From Fluviicola sp. (GTDB taxonomy: Bacteria; Bacteroidota; Bacteroidia; Flavobacteriales_D; Crocinitomicaceae), in the NCBI RefSeq assembly GCF_039596395.1, contig NZ_JBCNJT010000004.1, positions 248,001 to 312,000 of the forward strand: a stretch of DNA of 64,000 nucleotides. The letters are read 5' to 3'. Under the pieces are notes generated by a model, which saw only the letters and a program-made list of their open reading frames with translations, ran no database searches and was not told the origin of the DNA. Both the position numbers and the translations under genes were made by a program. Shown piece by piece: positions 41,696 to 50,336 of this stretch (position 1 is the first letter of the stretch; each line of letters opens with the position of its first letter).

Positions 41696-44467
41696 TTAAT
41701 TCGCCAACAGCTTGTGAGATGGAGCAAACTTCGTTAAGTTAATTCCCTCAACAGCCTTTTTGTATTCTTCGATGGATGGCGTTCTACCCAAGATTGTAGA
41801 AAGCACTACAACCGGCGTGGATGAAAGCAACGATTCTCCTTTTTTACCTTCGGAGTCTTCTACTACACGGCCCTGGAACAAACGCGTGGATGTTGCCATT
41901 ACCGTATCTCCTTTTTCAGCTTTTTCCTGGTTACCCATACACAGGTTACATCCCGGACGCTCCAGGTATAACATGTTTTCGTATTTCGTACGTGCTTCGC
42001 CTTTTGGAGCGTTGTCGTTGAACTCGAATCCGGAGTATTTCTGCAATACTTCCCAGTCGCCTTCTGCTTTCAATTCGTCTACGATATTGTATGTCGGAGG
42101 AGCAACAACCAACGGAGCTTTGAATTCCACTTTCCCGTTTTGTGCTTCTACGTTTTTCAGCATTTGCGCCAGGATTTTCATATCGCCCTTGTGTACCATG
42201 CACGAACCGATGAATCCAAGATCTACTTTTTTATCTCCGCCATAGAATGACAACGGACGAATCGTATCATGTGTGTATCGTTTGGAAACGTCTGCGTTGT
42301 TTACATCCGGGTCAGCAATCATCGGCTCTGCGATCTGGTCCAGATCAACCACTACTTCTGCGTAATATTTCGCATTGGCATCCGGTGTCAAAGCCGGTAC
42401 TTCTCCTGATTTGATCTCTGCAATACGCTTATCGGCTCTGTTGATCAAGCCCTGAAGTACTTGTCTTGCATTGTCCATTCCTTTGTCGATCATGATCTGG
42501 ATACGGCTTTTCGCAATTTCCAGTGATTCGATCAACGTATCGTCTTCCGAAATACAGATCGAAGCTTTCGCTTTCATTTCTGCCGTCCAGTCTGTAAACG
42601 TAAATGCCTGGTCAGCAGTCAGTGTCCCGATGTGAACTTCAATAACGCGTCCCTGGAATACATTCTCGCCACCGAATTGGTGAAGCATCTGGGCTTGCGT
42701 TGCGTGAACCACATCGCGGAAATCCATGTATTCTTCCATGGTTCCTTTGAAGGTTACTTTCACGGATTCCGGGATCGGCATGGAAGCTTCACCGGTAGCA
42801 AGCGCCAAAGCAACCGTACCTGAGTCGGCACCGAACGCAACTCCTTTCGACATACGTGTGTGTGAATCACCACCTATGATGATCGCCCACTCGTCTACCG
42901 TAATATCGTTCAATACTTTGTGGATTACATCCGTCATGGAATGGTAAACACCTTTCGGGTCGCGAGCGGTAATCAAACCGAAATCGTTCATGAACTTCAT
43001 CAGTTTCGGGATGTTTGCCTGCGCTTTTTTGTCCCAAACAGAAGCCGTGTGACATCCTGACTGGTAAGCACCGTCCACAATCGGGGAAATAACCGTTGCA
43101 GCCATGGATTCCAATTCCTGTGCAGTCATCAAACCGGTTGTATCCTGCGAACCTACGATGTTTACTTCTACACGTACGTCAGAACCTGCGTGCAATACTT
43201 TCCCCGGGGAAATCCCTACTGCATTTTTGTTGAAGATCTTCTCAACTGCCGTCAATCCTTGTCCTTCCACGGAAACTTCTTTGGACGGAGCGAAAACTAC
43301 CGGAGCTTCTATTTCAAGGATCTTCGCTGCCAATGTCTGTAGTTTCTTACCGAAAACGATCGCGTAAGATCCTCCGGCTCTGATGAACTCCATTTTCTGT
43401 GGCGTAAATGCCTTTGAAATATCAATCAGTTCCTGGTCGCCGTGGTATAATTTCTTGGTTTTTGTATTAATGGTCAAAACCGTTCCCGTAGCTACGGAAT
43501 ACACCTGCTCCAAAACCGGCTCGTCGTTCTCATTGCGGATAACGTTTCCTTCCGCGTCTGTTTTCTTCACCCAGTTTTTCAAATCCAACCCGATACCTCC
43601 GGTTACATCCACTGTGGTTAAGAAAATCGGGGAGATCCCGTTTGTTCCTCCCACGATCGGAGCGAAATTCACGAACGGCACATACGGACTAGCTTGTTTA
43701 CCTGTCCACAATGCTACGTTGTTCACCCCCGACATACGGGAAGAACCAACACCCATTGTTCCTTTTTCAGCGATCAGCATCACGCTTGCATCCGGGTGCT
43801 GGGTTTGAAGCATTTTAATCTGGTCCTGCGCTTCCGGAGTGATCATGCATTTCCCGTGCAATTCACGGTCTGAACGCGAGTGAGCCTGGTTACCCGGAGA
43901 AAGTAAATCGGTAGAAATATCTCCTTCACCGGCGATGAACGTTACAACTTTAATTTCTTCGGCAACTTCCGGAAGTTTTGTGAAGAACTCAGCTCTTGTA
44001 TAACTTTCCAAAATTTCCAATGCAATGGCATTTCCTTCCTTGAACGCTTCTTTCAAACGGTCGATATCTGCATCATACAGGAAAACCTGCGTTTTCAGAA
44101 CATCCGCAGCCTGTTTCGCGATAGCAGGGTCATTTCCAAGTGCCAGATCAAGCAACACTTCGATGGAAGGACCACCTTTCATGTGTGACAACAATTCAAA
44201 CCCAAAAACCGGCGTAATTTCATTCACCGTTGCTTCTCCAAGGATGATTTCCTTTAAAAATTCCGCTTTTACACCGGCAGCACTCGTAGTTCCCGGCAAG
44301 GTGTTGTAAATAAAAAACTTCAGTGAATCTTCGCGATACGCATTATTGACATCTTTGATCTGAGCAATAATCTCGCTTAATAATTCAGCACCATCGATCG
44401 GTTTCGGGTGAAGCCCCTGCGCTTTTCTCTCTTCAATTTCCTGAAGGTATTCTTGATAGGTATTCAT
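41696..44467 (-). CDS. acnB: Aconitate hydratase B (possible 2-methylisocitrate dehydratase)
   Basis: 923 residues from MNTYQEYLQEIEERKAQGLHPKPID; the in-frame extension upstream is not family-like. AcnB enzymes isomerise citrate/isocitrate and also hydrate 2-methyl-cis-aconitate. N-terminal HEAT-like domain (1-160), swivel domain (about 165-365) and the three cluster domains follow. The cluster Cys are in GSCMVHKGD and RPGCNLCMGNQ. Its domain order is permuted relative to the mitochondrial-type enzyme at 37010. No prp (methylcitrate) genes are in the window, so a TCA role is the default reading. Confidence 0.95.
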   Translation of the reverse strand: MNTYQEYLQEIEERKAQGLHPKPIDGAELLSEIIAQIKDVNNAYREDSLKFFIYNTLPGTTSAAGVKAEFLKEIILGEATVNEITPVFGFELLSHMKGGPSIEVLLDLALGNDPAIAKQAADVLKTQVFLYDADIDRLKEAFKEGNAIALEILESYTRAEFFTKLPEVAEEIKVVTFIAGEGDISTDLLSPGNQAHSRSDRELHGKCMITPEAQDQIKMLQTQHPDASVMLIAEKGTMGVGSSRMSGVNNVALWTGKQASPYVPFVNFAPIVGGTNGISPIFLTTVDVTGGIGLDLKNWVKKTDAEGNVIRNENDEPVLEQVYSVATGTVLTINTKTKKLYHGDQELIDISKAFTPQKMEFIRAGGSYAIVFGKKLQTLAAKILEIEAPVVFAPSKEVSVEGQGLTAVEKIFNKNAVGISPGKVLHAGSDVRVEVNIVGSQDTTGLMTAQELESMAATVISPIVDGAYQSGCHTASVWDKKAQANIPKLMKFMNDFGLITARDPKGVYHSMTDVIHKVLNDITVDEWAIIIGGDSHTRMSKGVAFGADSGTVALALATGEASMPIPESVKVTFKGTMEEYMDFRDVVHATQAQMLHQFGGENVFQGRVIEVHIGTLTADQAFTFTDWTAEMKAKASICISEDDTLIESLEIAKSRIQIMIDKGMDNARQVLQGLINRADKRIAEIKSGEVPALTPDANAKYYAEVVVDLDQIAEPMIADPDVNNADVSKRYTHDTIRPLSFYGGDKKVDLGFIGSCMVHKGDMKILAQMLKNVEAQNGKVEFKAPLVVAPPTYNIVDELKAEGDWEVLQKYSGFEFNDNAPKGEARTKYENMLYLERPGCNLCMGNQEKAEKGDTVMATSTRLFQGRVVEDSEGKKGESLLSSTPVVVLSTILGRTPSIEEYKKAVEGINLTKFAPSHKLLAN

Positions 44468-44725
44468 AAAAGGAATTCTAGCTTTTGAAAGTTGTTGTTT
44501 TTTTCGAGTTGTTCGACGCGCGAATTTAGTCAAAAGCAATGGAACCTGAAACACAAAGAAAGCGGGAAGCTATCATTCCTAATTAATTCAGATTGGTTCT
44601 AAATTAATTGCGAATAGCTAATTTCGAATTGCGGATTGCAAAATGGGAGCATTCAACTAATGGTATTTTCCTTTCCGCAAAGCCTGGATTAAGAGCAAAA
44701 ACGAGCAACATTCTTAAAATCATGC

Positions 44726-44754
44726 TTGTTATAAAGATTTTATTCCTACCTTTG
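44726..44754 (+). promoter_or_regulatory. Promoter of the rpsF-rpsR-rplI operon
   Basis: TTG (44726-44728), 18-base spacer, TACCTTTG (44747-44754): a textbook Bacteroidota promoter. Confidence 0.8.
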
Positions 44755-44758
44755 CACC

Positions 44759-44779
44759 CCGCTAAGTGTGTCTTGGCGG
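44759..44779 (+). promoter_or_regulatory. Leader hairpin at the 5' end of the S6 operon mRNA
   Basis: CCGCTAAG pairs with CTTGGCGG (8 bp with one wobble, loop TGTGT), starting at or within a base or two of the predicted transcription start. Autoregulation of S6/S18 operons by binding of the S6:S18 complex to a leader stem containing a CCG element is known in bacteria. This hairpin is a candidate. Confidence 0.5.
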
Positions 44780-44811
44780 TAATTTAGTATAAATAACAAA
44801 TAAGTTTAATT

Positions 44812-45159
44812 ATGAATTCTTACGAAACTGTTTTCATTCTTACTCCCGTTTTGTCTGAAGACCAGGCAAAGGAAGCAGTGCAAAAGTACGAAAGCGATTT
44901 GGCTGCCATGGGTGGTAAATTAACGCATTCTGAGAGCTGGGGCCTTAAAAAATTGGCTTACCCGATCCAAAAGAAATCAACTGGTTTCTATTTCTTATTC
45001 CAATTCGATGCTGAAGGTTCAGTAATCGCTGAGTTGGAATTGGCTATGAAACGTGACGAGCGCATCATGCGATTCTTAACTGTGAAAATGGATAAGGACC
45101 ATGTTGCTTACGCTGAGAAACGTCGCAAAAAAATGAGCGGAGCTCCGGTTGAAGCTTAA
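44812..45159 (+). CDS. rpsF: 30S ribosomal protein S6
   Basis: 115 residues. The ferredoxin-like S6 fold is evident: [20 protein letters not shown] at the start, [23 protein letters not shown] in the middle and [19 protein letters not shown]. It binds S18 on the 30S platform. First gene of rpsF-rpsR-rplI; 27 bases precede rpsR. The 57-base leader with hairpin suggests autogenous control. Confidence 0.98.
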   Translation: MNSYETVFILTPVLSEDQAKEAVQKYESDLAAMGGKLTHSESWGLKKLAYPIQKKSTGFYFLFQFDAEGSVIAELELAMKRDERIMRFLTVKMDKDHVAYAEKRRKKMSGAPVEA

Positions 45160-45186
45160 TTATTAATCCCATTAAATTTTAAGGAC

Positions 45187-45450
45187 ATGTCACAAAACGA
45201 TATTCGCTATTTGACTCCGATCAACATCGAGATCAAAAAAGATAAATACTGCCGTTTCAAAAAAAGCGGAATTAAATTCATCGATTTCAAAGACGCTAAC
45301 TTCTTGTTGCGTTTGGTGAACGAGCAGGGAAAAATTCTTCCTCGCCGTATTACCGGAACTTCTGCTAAATACCAGAAGAGAGTTAATAAAGCTATCAAAC
45401 GTGCTCGTCACCTGGCTATCTTGCCTTACGTTGGCGATATGTTGAAATAG
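45187..45450 (+). CDS. rpsR: 30S ribosomal protein S18
   Basis: 87 residues with the S18 core [61 protein letters not shown], a single basic domain that binds S6 and 16S rRNA. There is no zinc-binding Cys cluster: only one Cys in the YCRF position, so it is the zinc-free form. Second gene in the operon. Confidence 0.98.
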   Translation: MSQNDIRYLTPINIEIKKDKYCRFKKSGIKFIDFKDANFLLRLVNEQGKILPRRITGTSAKYQKRVNKAIKRARHLAILPYVGDMLK

Positions 45451-45481
45451 TCTTACCGTTTAATTTTAAAGACAAGAAATC

Positions 45482-45928
45482 ATGGAAGTAATTCTTAAGA
45501 AAAATATCGATAAATTAGGTTACAAGGACGAAGTTGTAACTGTGAAGCCAGGTTACGGACGTAACTTCCTGATCCCTCAGGGTTACGCTTCTTTGGCTAC
45601 TCCTTCTGCGAAAAAAGCGCACGAGGATATGATGAAGCAACGCTCTCACAAAGAGTCTAAAATTGTTGCTGAGGCAGAAGCAATTGCAGCTAAATTGTCT
45701 GAAGTTACTGTGAAAATCAGCACGAAAGTGGGTGAAAACGGTAAGATCTTCGGTTCAGTTAACACGGTTCAATTGTCTGAAGCATTGAAAGCTGCAGGAT
45801 TTGACATCGACCGTAAAGCTTTGAAAATTAAAGACGAGCCAATCAAAGAAGTTGGAACGTTCGAAGCTGAAGCAAACTTACACAAAGGTGTGAAGCCTGT
45901 ATTCAAATTTGAAGTTGTAGGAGAATAA
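45482..45928 (+). CDS. rplI: 50S ribosomal protein L9
   Basis: 148 residues: N-terminal RNA-binding domain (MEVILKKNIDKLGYKDEVVTVKPGYGRNFLIPQGYA), long connecting helix (about 40-75) and C-terminal domain (VGENGKIFGSVNTVQLSEALKAAGFDIDRKAL). Last gene of the operon, followed by a strong terminator. Confidence 0.98.
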   Translation: MEVILKKNIDKLGYKDEVVTVKPGYGRNFLIPQGYASLATPSAKKAHEDMMKQRSHKESKIVAEAEAIAAKLSEVTVKISTKVGENGKIFGSVNTVQLSEALKAAGFDIDRKALKIKDEPIKEVGTFEAEANLHKGVKPVFKFEVVGE

Positions 45929-45951
45929 TCTTTTTCCGACTCCATATTTAG

Positions 45952-45987
45952 AAATCCCGTTGGTCATTGATTAGCGGGATTTTTTTG
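45952..45987 (+). terminator. Terminator of the ribosomal operon
   Basis: AAATCCCG (45952-45959) pairs with CGGGATTT (45975-45982), then a T-run to 45987. Confidence 0.88.
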
Positions 45988-45996
45988 TTCATATAG

Positions 45997-46125
45997 ACCA
46001 CGAGGTACACAAAGAGCACCAGGTTACTTTTATACCGCTCCCATGGAAGACCACAAAGCAATATTCGGGAAGAACTATTCATTTGTTATAACATTACCTC
46101 GTGTGCTTCGTGCTCCTCGTGGTTA
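45997..46125. repeat. Imperfect inverted repeat of CCACGAGG type
   Basis: ACCACGAGGTACACAAAG... (45997-46026) is matched in inverse orientation by TTACCTCGTGTGCTTCGTGCTCCTCGTGGTTA-type sequence (46094-46125), with about 67 bases between. Each arm itself repeats the words CACGAGG and GCAC-AAG. No gene is inside; it fills the gap between rplI and the peroxiredoxin. Confidence 0.6.
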
Positions 46126-46171
46126 ATTTTCGTGTTAATTTTCGCATCTTTGTTTTACTAATTACAAAGTC

Positions 46172-46642
46172 ATGGCAATAGCAGTAGGAGACAAATGCCC
46201 CGCATTTACATTAAAGGATCAGAACGACCAATCTTTCGATATTCAATCGGTTCTCGGAAAAAAAATCATTGTGCTTTATTTCTACCCGAAGGACGGAACC
46301 CCGGGATGTACCGCCGAAGCCTGCTCCTTTCGCGACAGCTACGAAGATTTCAAGGACCTGGGCTGTGAAGTAATCGGGATTTCGAGTGATACCGCTAAAA
46401 GACACGCGAAATTCGCTGAAAAGAACCGCCTGAGCTTTATCTTGCTTGCCGACACCGGTAAAACTGTTCGGAAGCTGTTTGATGTCCCTACGAATCTCTT
46501 CGGGCTGATCCCGGGAAGGGTCACATATATCATCGACAAAAAAGGAATTGTGCGCTACATTTACAATTCACTGACGAATGCCGCCGGACACATCGAAGAA
46601 TCTATTAATGCCGTAAAATCCATCCTTCATGAAGAAGCTTAA
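46172..46642 (+). CDS. bcp: Thioredoxin-dependent peroxiredoxin, Bcp/PrxQ type
   Basis: 156 residues; reduces hydroperoxides in the cytoplasm. Peroxidatic Cys 46 in TPGCTAEA and resolving Cys 51, the five-residue spacing of atypical 2-Cys PrxQ; conserved FYPKDGTPGCT block and the later Arg. Its last 14 bases overlap the next gene, which starts inside it in another frame, so the two are translationally linked. Confidence 0.95.
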   Translation: MAIAVGDKCPAFTLKDQNDQSFDIQSVLGKKIIVLYFYPKDGTPGCTAEACSFRDSYEDFKDLGCEVIGISSDTAKRHAKFAEKNRLSFILLADTGKTVRKLFDVPTNLFGLIPGRVTYIIDKKGIVRYIYNSLTNAAGHIEESINAVKSILHEEA

Positions 46643-47144
46643 TTTCCTGTTCTTAACTGCTTTTTGCGCAGGTTTGTTGATGACTTCGTGTTCACGCGAA
46701 GAAGAGAAAACGTGCTCCGAACCACAGATTGAACCCGGAACTGAAAAAAGTGTGGCAGGTGATTTCGACCAGGCATTGGCAACGGAACTGCAAGCTGACG
46801 ATTACGGGATGAAGCATTACGTGATGGCTTTCCTGAAGAAAGGGCCGAACCAAAATCAAAGCCCCGAAGAAGTGCAGCGTTTGCAGCGTGCTCACATGGC
46901 CAATATCGGGAAACTGGCAGAACAACGCAAACTGGTTGTAGCCGGCCCGTTCATGGACGACACCGACCTGCGCGGAATCTACATTTTCGACGTGGAAACC
47001 GTTGAAGAAGCAGAAGCATTGACGAAAACAGATCCTGCAATCCAGGCCGGGCGACTGGTGATGGAAATGCATCCGTGGTATGGTTCTGCCGCCCTGATCA
47101 AATCTGCCGAGATCCATAAAACGATTTCGAAGAAGGAGATTTAA
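46629..47144 (+). CDS. YCII-domain lipoprotein
   Basis: 171 residues. Signal peptide with lipobox LMTSC (Cys 21), charged linker, then a YCII domain (about 60-160): MKHYVMAFLKKGPNQNQSPEEVQRLQRAHMANIGKLAEQRKLVVAGPFMDDTDLRGIYIFDVETVEEAEALTKTDPAI carries the domain's conserved His and Asp/Gly pattern. YCII proteins are ferredoxin-like and mostly cytoplasmic; a lipid-anchored form is less usual. It overlaps bcp by 14 bases. Confidence 0.8.
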   Translation: MKKLNFLFLTAFCAGLLMTSCSREEEKTCSEPQIEPGTEKSVAGDFDQALATELQADDYGMKHYVMAFLKKGPNQNQSPEEVQRLQRAHMANIGKLAEQRKLVVAGPFMDDTDLRGIYIFDVETVEEAEALTKTDPAIQAGRLVMEMHPWYGSAALIKSAEIHKTISKKEI

Positions 47145-47152
47145 GACCCGAT

Positions 47153-48205
47153 TTACTTTTTCAATAACGAATCTATCAGGCTTTCAACTTCGTCTATTTT
47201 AACTCCTTTTTGAATGAGCTTGTCCTGTTTGTCAAAAATGAGGATTGTCGGGTATTGGGAAATCGCATAATTGGTACTCATGCAAAAGTGGCTGTCGTGA
47301 AACAAAATCAGTCCTTTGTATTTCTGTTCATTTTGTTTTATCCAGGAAAACACCAATTGGGGATCTGATTCCGAAGTAACTCCTACAAACAAAACAGGTT
47401 CATTCAAATACTTTTTTTGGTTCAGTGCTGCCAATTGCTTCATTTGAGGTTTACAGGGCCCGCACCAGGTAGCCCAGAAAATAACAACTTTCAAATTATC
47501 TTCCAGAACGGCAGGATCAATGGATGAGGTTTTACTTTGAAAAACAAGTTTACCCGGATCACTTTGAATGCAATTCCCCAATTCATTTGCTTTCTGCATG
47601 CGCTTCAACTCTTTCGCAAATGAATCGTCGGCTTTATCCAGCAAAGTTTGCCAAAGAACTCTGTTACGGTTATTCAGATGCGTGGTGAAACTTTCTTCAG
47701 ACGAAGTAGTGAGGATGCTGTGAATGTGATAACCGGTCAGTTCACTTTTGGGATACTTTTTTGAAAAATCGGCCAGATTTTCTACAAAAGCATTCACCAG
47801 CACACTTGTATCTTTTTCCGACCGGGCAATCCGTGTTAAAAACTGTTCATAATCATTCAAGTAGTGATTCCCTGAAAAGTGAATAAGTCGTTGCTGATGA
47901 TTCCCGTTTTTCAATGTTCCGATATTTACCAGGTAATTATTCAAAGCTCCCGGTTTAACCGGAACAACTGCATTGATCTGGCTATTCTTCCAAAGTACAG
48001 AAGCCACCAGCACCTGCTGTTTCACGTCTTCCGGACACTTAAATTTCAATACTTCCCCTTTGTCAAAACGCGTTTTAAACAGCGTGTCTTTCGTAGTCAG
48101 ATTCACCAAATAAAATTTGAATTCACGCTTTTTTCCGGCATCGCTGCAGGAATGGAAAGACCATATTGTTATCAAACAAGTGAGTAGAATAGCACAAAAC
48201 TTCAT
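47153..48205 (-). CDS. TlpA-like thioredoxin-fold lipoprotein
   Basis: 350 residues. Lipobox FHSC with Cys 20. An N-terminal ~200-residue domain (DUF4369-like, as in many Bacteroidota TlpA proteins) precedes a thioredoxin domain with FWATWCGPCKPQMKQL at about 243-258, the full C-x-x-C pair. It is a predicted periplasm-facing disulfide reductase, perhaps for cytochrome maturation or cysteine quality control. Convergent with the YCII gene (8 bases between stops). The Cys-rich lipoprotein lies just upstream on the same strand and could be a substrate by position. Confidence 0.85.
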   Translation of the reverse strand: MKFCAILLTCLITIWSFHSCSDAGKKREFKFYLVNLTTKDTLFKTRFDKGEVLKFKCPEDVKQQVLVASVLWKNSQINAVVPVKPGALNNYLVNIGTLKNGNHQQRLIHFSGNHYLNDYEQFLTRIARSEKDTSVLVNAFVENLADFSKKYPKSELTGYHIHSILTTSSEESFTTHLNNRNRVLWQTLLDKADDSFAKELKRMQKANELGNCIQSDPGKLVFQSKTSSIDPAVLEDNLKVVIFWATWCGPCKPQMKQLAALNQKKYLNEPVLFVGVTSESDPQLVFSWIKQNEQKYKGLILFHDSHFCMSTNYAISQYPTILIFDKQDKLIQKGVKIDEVESLIDSLLKK

Positions 48206-48258
48206 ACCAGTTAATTTTTGGAAAGGCGCATAATGGATTTATACGCCTTTTAAATGGG

Positions 48259-48825
48259 TTATTCTCTTCCGCAAGCATCAACCAACGGACGCAATTCCGG
48301 ATTAATTGTATGAACCTGCTCCTGAGACAATCCTGCTAATCCATCAAAAAATTCCTGAGCAATGGGAATCAAACCCGGATCATTATTCTTTATCGCTTGA
48401 ATCAAGGCTTCCAGTTTTAAAGACAAGCCTTCAAAACCAACATGGGATTTAAGTATCAAGCAAACATTTTCAAGGTTTACGAGATTCACATCATCAAAAT
48501 AAGTTCCTTCGGAAATGACCAATCCACCGGCCCCGGCTCCTCCGCATGTACAGGAGGTCATACTGCCAAATATTCCAAAAGGGCCAACCTTGATTCTAAC
48601 ACAACTTGCAAGACAAACACCGTGCTTGATTGGGCATGTCACTCCACAACTTCCCCAAAAACCACTGATAAAACAACTACATGTATTTGCTTTCTCAATG
48701 GGTGTTTCAGGCTTCGTTTTTTCGGTTTTAACCGCAGGGTTTATTTTTTCCTTGGCGCATGAGAAAACAATAAGAGCCGCTAATGGTATTGATAGAAATA
48801 CCGTTACAAAAATCAACTTTTTCAT
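48259..48825 (-). CDS. Cysteine-rich lipoprotein, unknown
   Basis: 188 residues from the ATG at 48825; an in-frame start 48 codons upstream would bury the signal peptide. Lipobox Cys is at 23 (LIVFSC). After a Lys/Glu/Thr/Pro-rich linker, about 45 residues hold eight Cys (NTCSCFISGFWGSCGVTC, HGVCLASC, TSCTCGGAGAGG), then a helical domain with two more Cys (NVCLIL and the near-terminal DACGRE). The Cys/Gly knot looks disulfide- or metal-rich. I know no matching family. The TlpA-like gene follows 53 bases downstream. Confidence 0.65.
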   Translation of the reverse strand: MKKLIFVTVFLSIPLAALIVFSCAKEKINPAVKTEKTKPETPIEKANTCSCFISGFWGSCGVTCPIKHGVCLASCVRIKVGPFGIFGSMTSCTCGGAGAGGLVISEGTYFDDVNLVNLENVCLILKSHVGFEGLSLKLEALIQAIKNNDPGLIPIAQEFFDGLAGLSQEQVHTINPELRPLVDACGRE

Positions 48826-49043
48826 TTTTCTGATTTTAAATTGAAGTCTCTTTATACAGCAGAGATTTGCTAACTGACTTAATCGTGAATAATGGCCATC
48901 TATGTGAATAAGCACAATGATAACCATAAAAAATGAATTGGTTACACTTTCGTAACTAAAAAGTTTCAAACCCGGGATTTAAAACCCCTAATGCTAACAA
49001 TATCACACAAATTTGCGTAATTGGTTCTATTGCGGAGTCGTCC

Positions 49044-49553
49044 TTAAAACCTCGAAACCTTGTGCATCGCCAGTGGATTCAATGCAGAATCTACGTGAGT
49101 GCTTGTATTGAACAATTCGTCTACTTTCTTGATGCGGTAAGCAAAGATGTCTTCCAGTTGTTTGCGGATGAACAGCCAATGAAAAAACTTGCCGATGAAA
49201 CCGAATGGCATACGATAGGAAATCAGATCGGTCATTTCCACACCTCCTTCCACTTCCTTGAAATGGTGTTCGTGGTGCCACATGGCATACGGGCCTCTCC
49301 GCTGTTCGTCTATGAAATAAAGTTCTTCTTTGATGGTTTTGATCTCACTGATCCAGGTCAGCGGAATTCCCAAAATGGGGCGAATGGTGTAACGAATAAT
49401 CAATCCTTCGTACATGTTTTCCGGAACCGGAGTGTGAACCCTGAAATCGACGTAATCAGGTGTAATGACATGCAGATTACCCGGCGCGGAAAAATATTTC
49501 CAACAGGTTTGAAGATCGGTATTGATGAATTGTGTTCTTTTTAGCTGATACAT
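49044..49553 (-). CDS. SRPBCC/START-like protein
   Basis: 169 residues from the ATG at 49553. The helix-grip fold of polyketide cyclase/START proteins is suggested by FINTDLQTCWKYFSAPGNLHVITPDYVDFRV at the start, GPYAMWHHEHHFKEVEGGVEMTDLISYRMPFG in the middle and the long C-terminal helix (FIRKQLEDIFAYRIKKVDELF). Members bind hydrophobic ligands in a deep cavity; ligand unknown. Cytoplasmic. Downstream of the two-component genes on the same strand. Confidence 0.82.
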   Translation of the reverse strand: MYQLKRTQFINTDLQTCWKYFSAPGNLHVITPDYVDFRVHTPVPENMYEGLIIRYTIRPILGIPLTWISEIKTIKEELYFIDEQRRGPYAMWHHEHHFKEVEGGVEMTDLISYRMPFGFIGKFFHWLFIRKQLEDIFAYRIKKVDELFNTSTHVDSALNPLAMHKVSRF

Positions 49554-49601
49554 CCCGTTGAATTTTGCTTTCAACTAAATGTAGAAAAGTCCCTGCTGGT
49601 T

Positions 49602-50336
49602 TCAAAAAAGATTCACACGCTTTAACAATTCGGAACGATGGGCCTCACTCACCGGAATTTCCTTCCCGTCAATCAGCAGCAGTGATTTGGGATTAATCTG
49701 CGAGATCTGGCTGATGTTGACCATGTAAGTGCGATGTACCCGCAGGAATTCCTGTACCGGCAATTTCGCTTCCACGTGTTTCAAGCTGTAACTTACCACG
49801 AACTTCGCATCTTTGGTGTGAAGAATCGAGTAATTGTCACAAGCCTCCGCATAGGTGATATCGGAATAGGCCAGTTTTACCAGCTTTTGCTTGTCTTTGA
49901 TGAAGAAATGCGTATTCGCCAAAACAGAGTTCGTAAAATCCACCTGCATATTGCTGGTTCGCACCTGGTAAGCATGCCAGGCCAGTTCAATTTGAGTTAC
50001 CAGGTCGATTTTCTTGAACGGTTTCATGACAAATCCGCTTGGGTTCGTCAGTTTCACCCGTTCCAGCGTCTGCGAATCGGTATTGGAAGTCACGAACAGG
50101 AAAGGCTTGCCAATTTGCTGGTTCACAAAATGCGCCAGGTCCACACCATCCGGACCATTGCTCAGGTTGATATCCAGTAGGATTAAATCCGGTTTGAGAT
50201 GTACCATTTGTGTTTTCGCTTCATCGAAACTGTCGGCTATTCCCAGGCTTTCATAACCTTCGTCCTTCAAACACTGCTCCAGGAATGCTGCAATGATCGG
50301 TTCGTCCTCTACAATAAAAATCCTCGGCTTCGTCAT
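49602..50336 (-). CDS. LytTR-family response regulator
   Basis: 244 residues. Receiver domain 1-120: acidic pair E10/D11 in IVEDEP, phospho-acceptor D55 in LILLDINLSNGPDG, and K near 105 in FVMKPFKK. A LytTR DNA-binding domain follows at about 140-244 (LVKLAYSDITYAEACDNYSILHTKD, FLRVHRTYMVNISQI). It binds direct repeats as a dimer. Its start overlaps the kinase stop by 4 bases, so the pair is co-translated. Confidence 0.93.
   Translation of the reverse strand: MTKPRIFIVEDEPIIAAFLEQCLKDEGYESLGIADSFDEAKTQMVHLKPDLILLDINLSNGPDGVDLAHFVNQQIGKPFLFVTSNTDSQTLERVKLTNPSGFVMKPFKKIDLVTQIELAWHAYQVRTSNMQVDFTNSVLANTHFFIKDKQKLVKLAYSDITYAEACDNYSILHTKDAKFVVSYSLKHVEAKLPVQEFLRVHRTYMVNISQISQINPKSLLLIDGKEIPVSEAHRSELLKRVNLF

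Larger units (their letters stand above)
44468..44811. other. Divergent control region acnB / rpsF
   Basis: 344 bases with no gene. The centre (about 44606-44641) is a run of AATTGCGAAT-like words (AATTGCGAATAGC, AATTTCGAATTGCGGATTGC). The right end carries the ribosomal-protein promoter and leader hairpin. I could not assign the acnB promoter. Confidence 0.6.
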
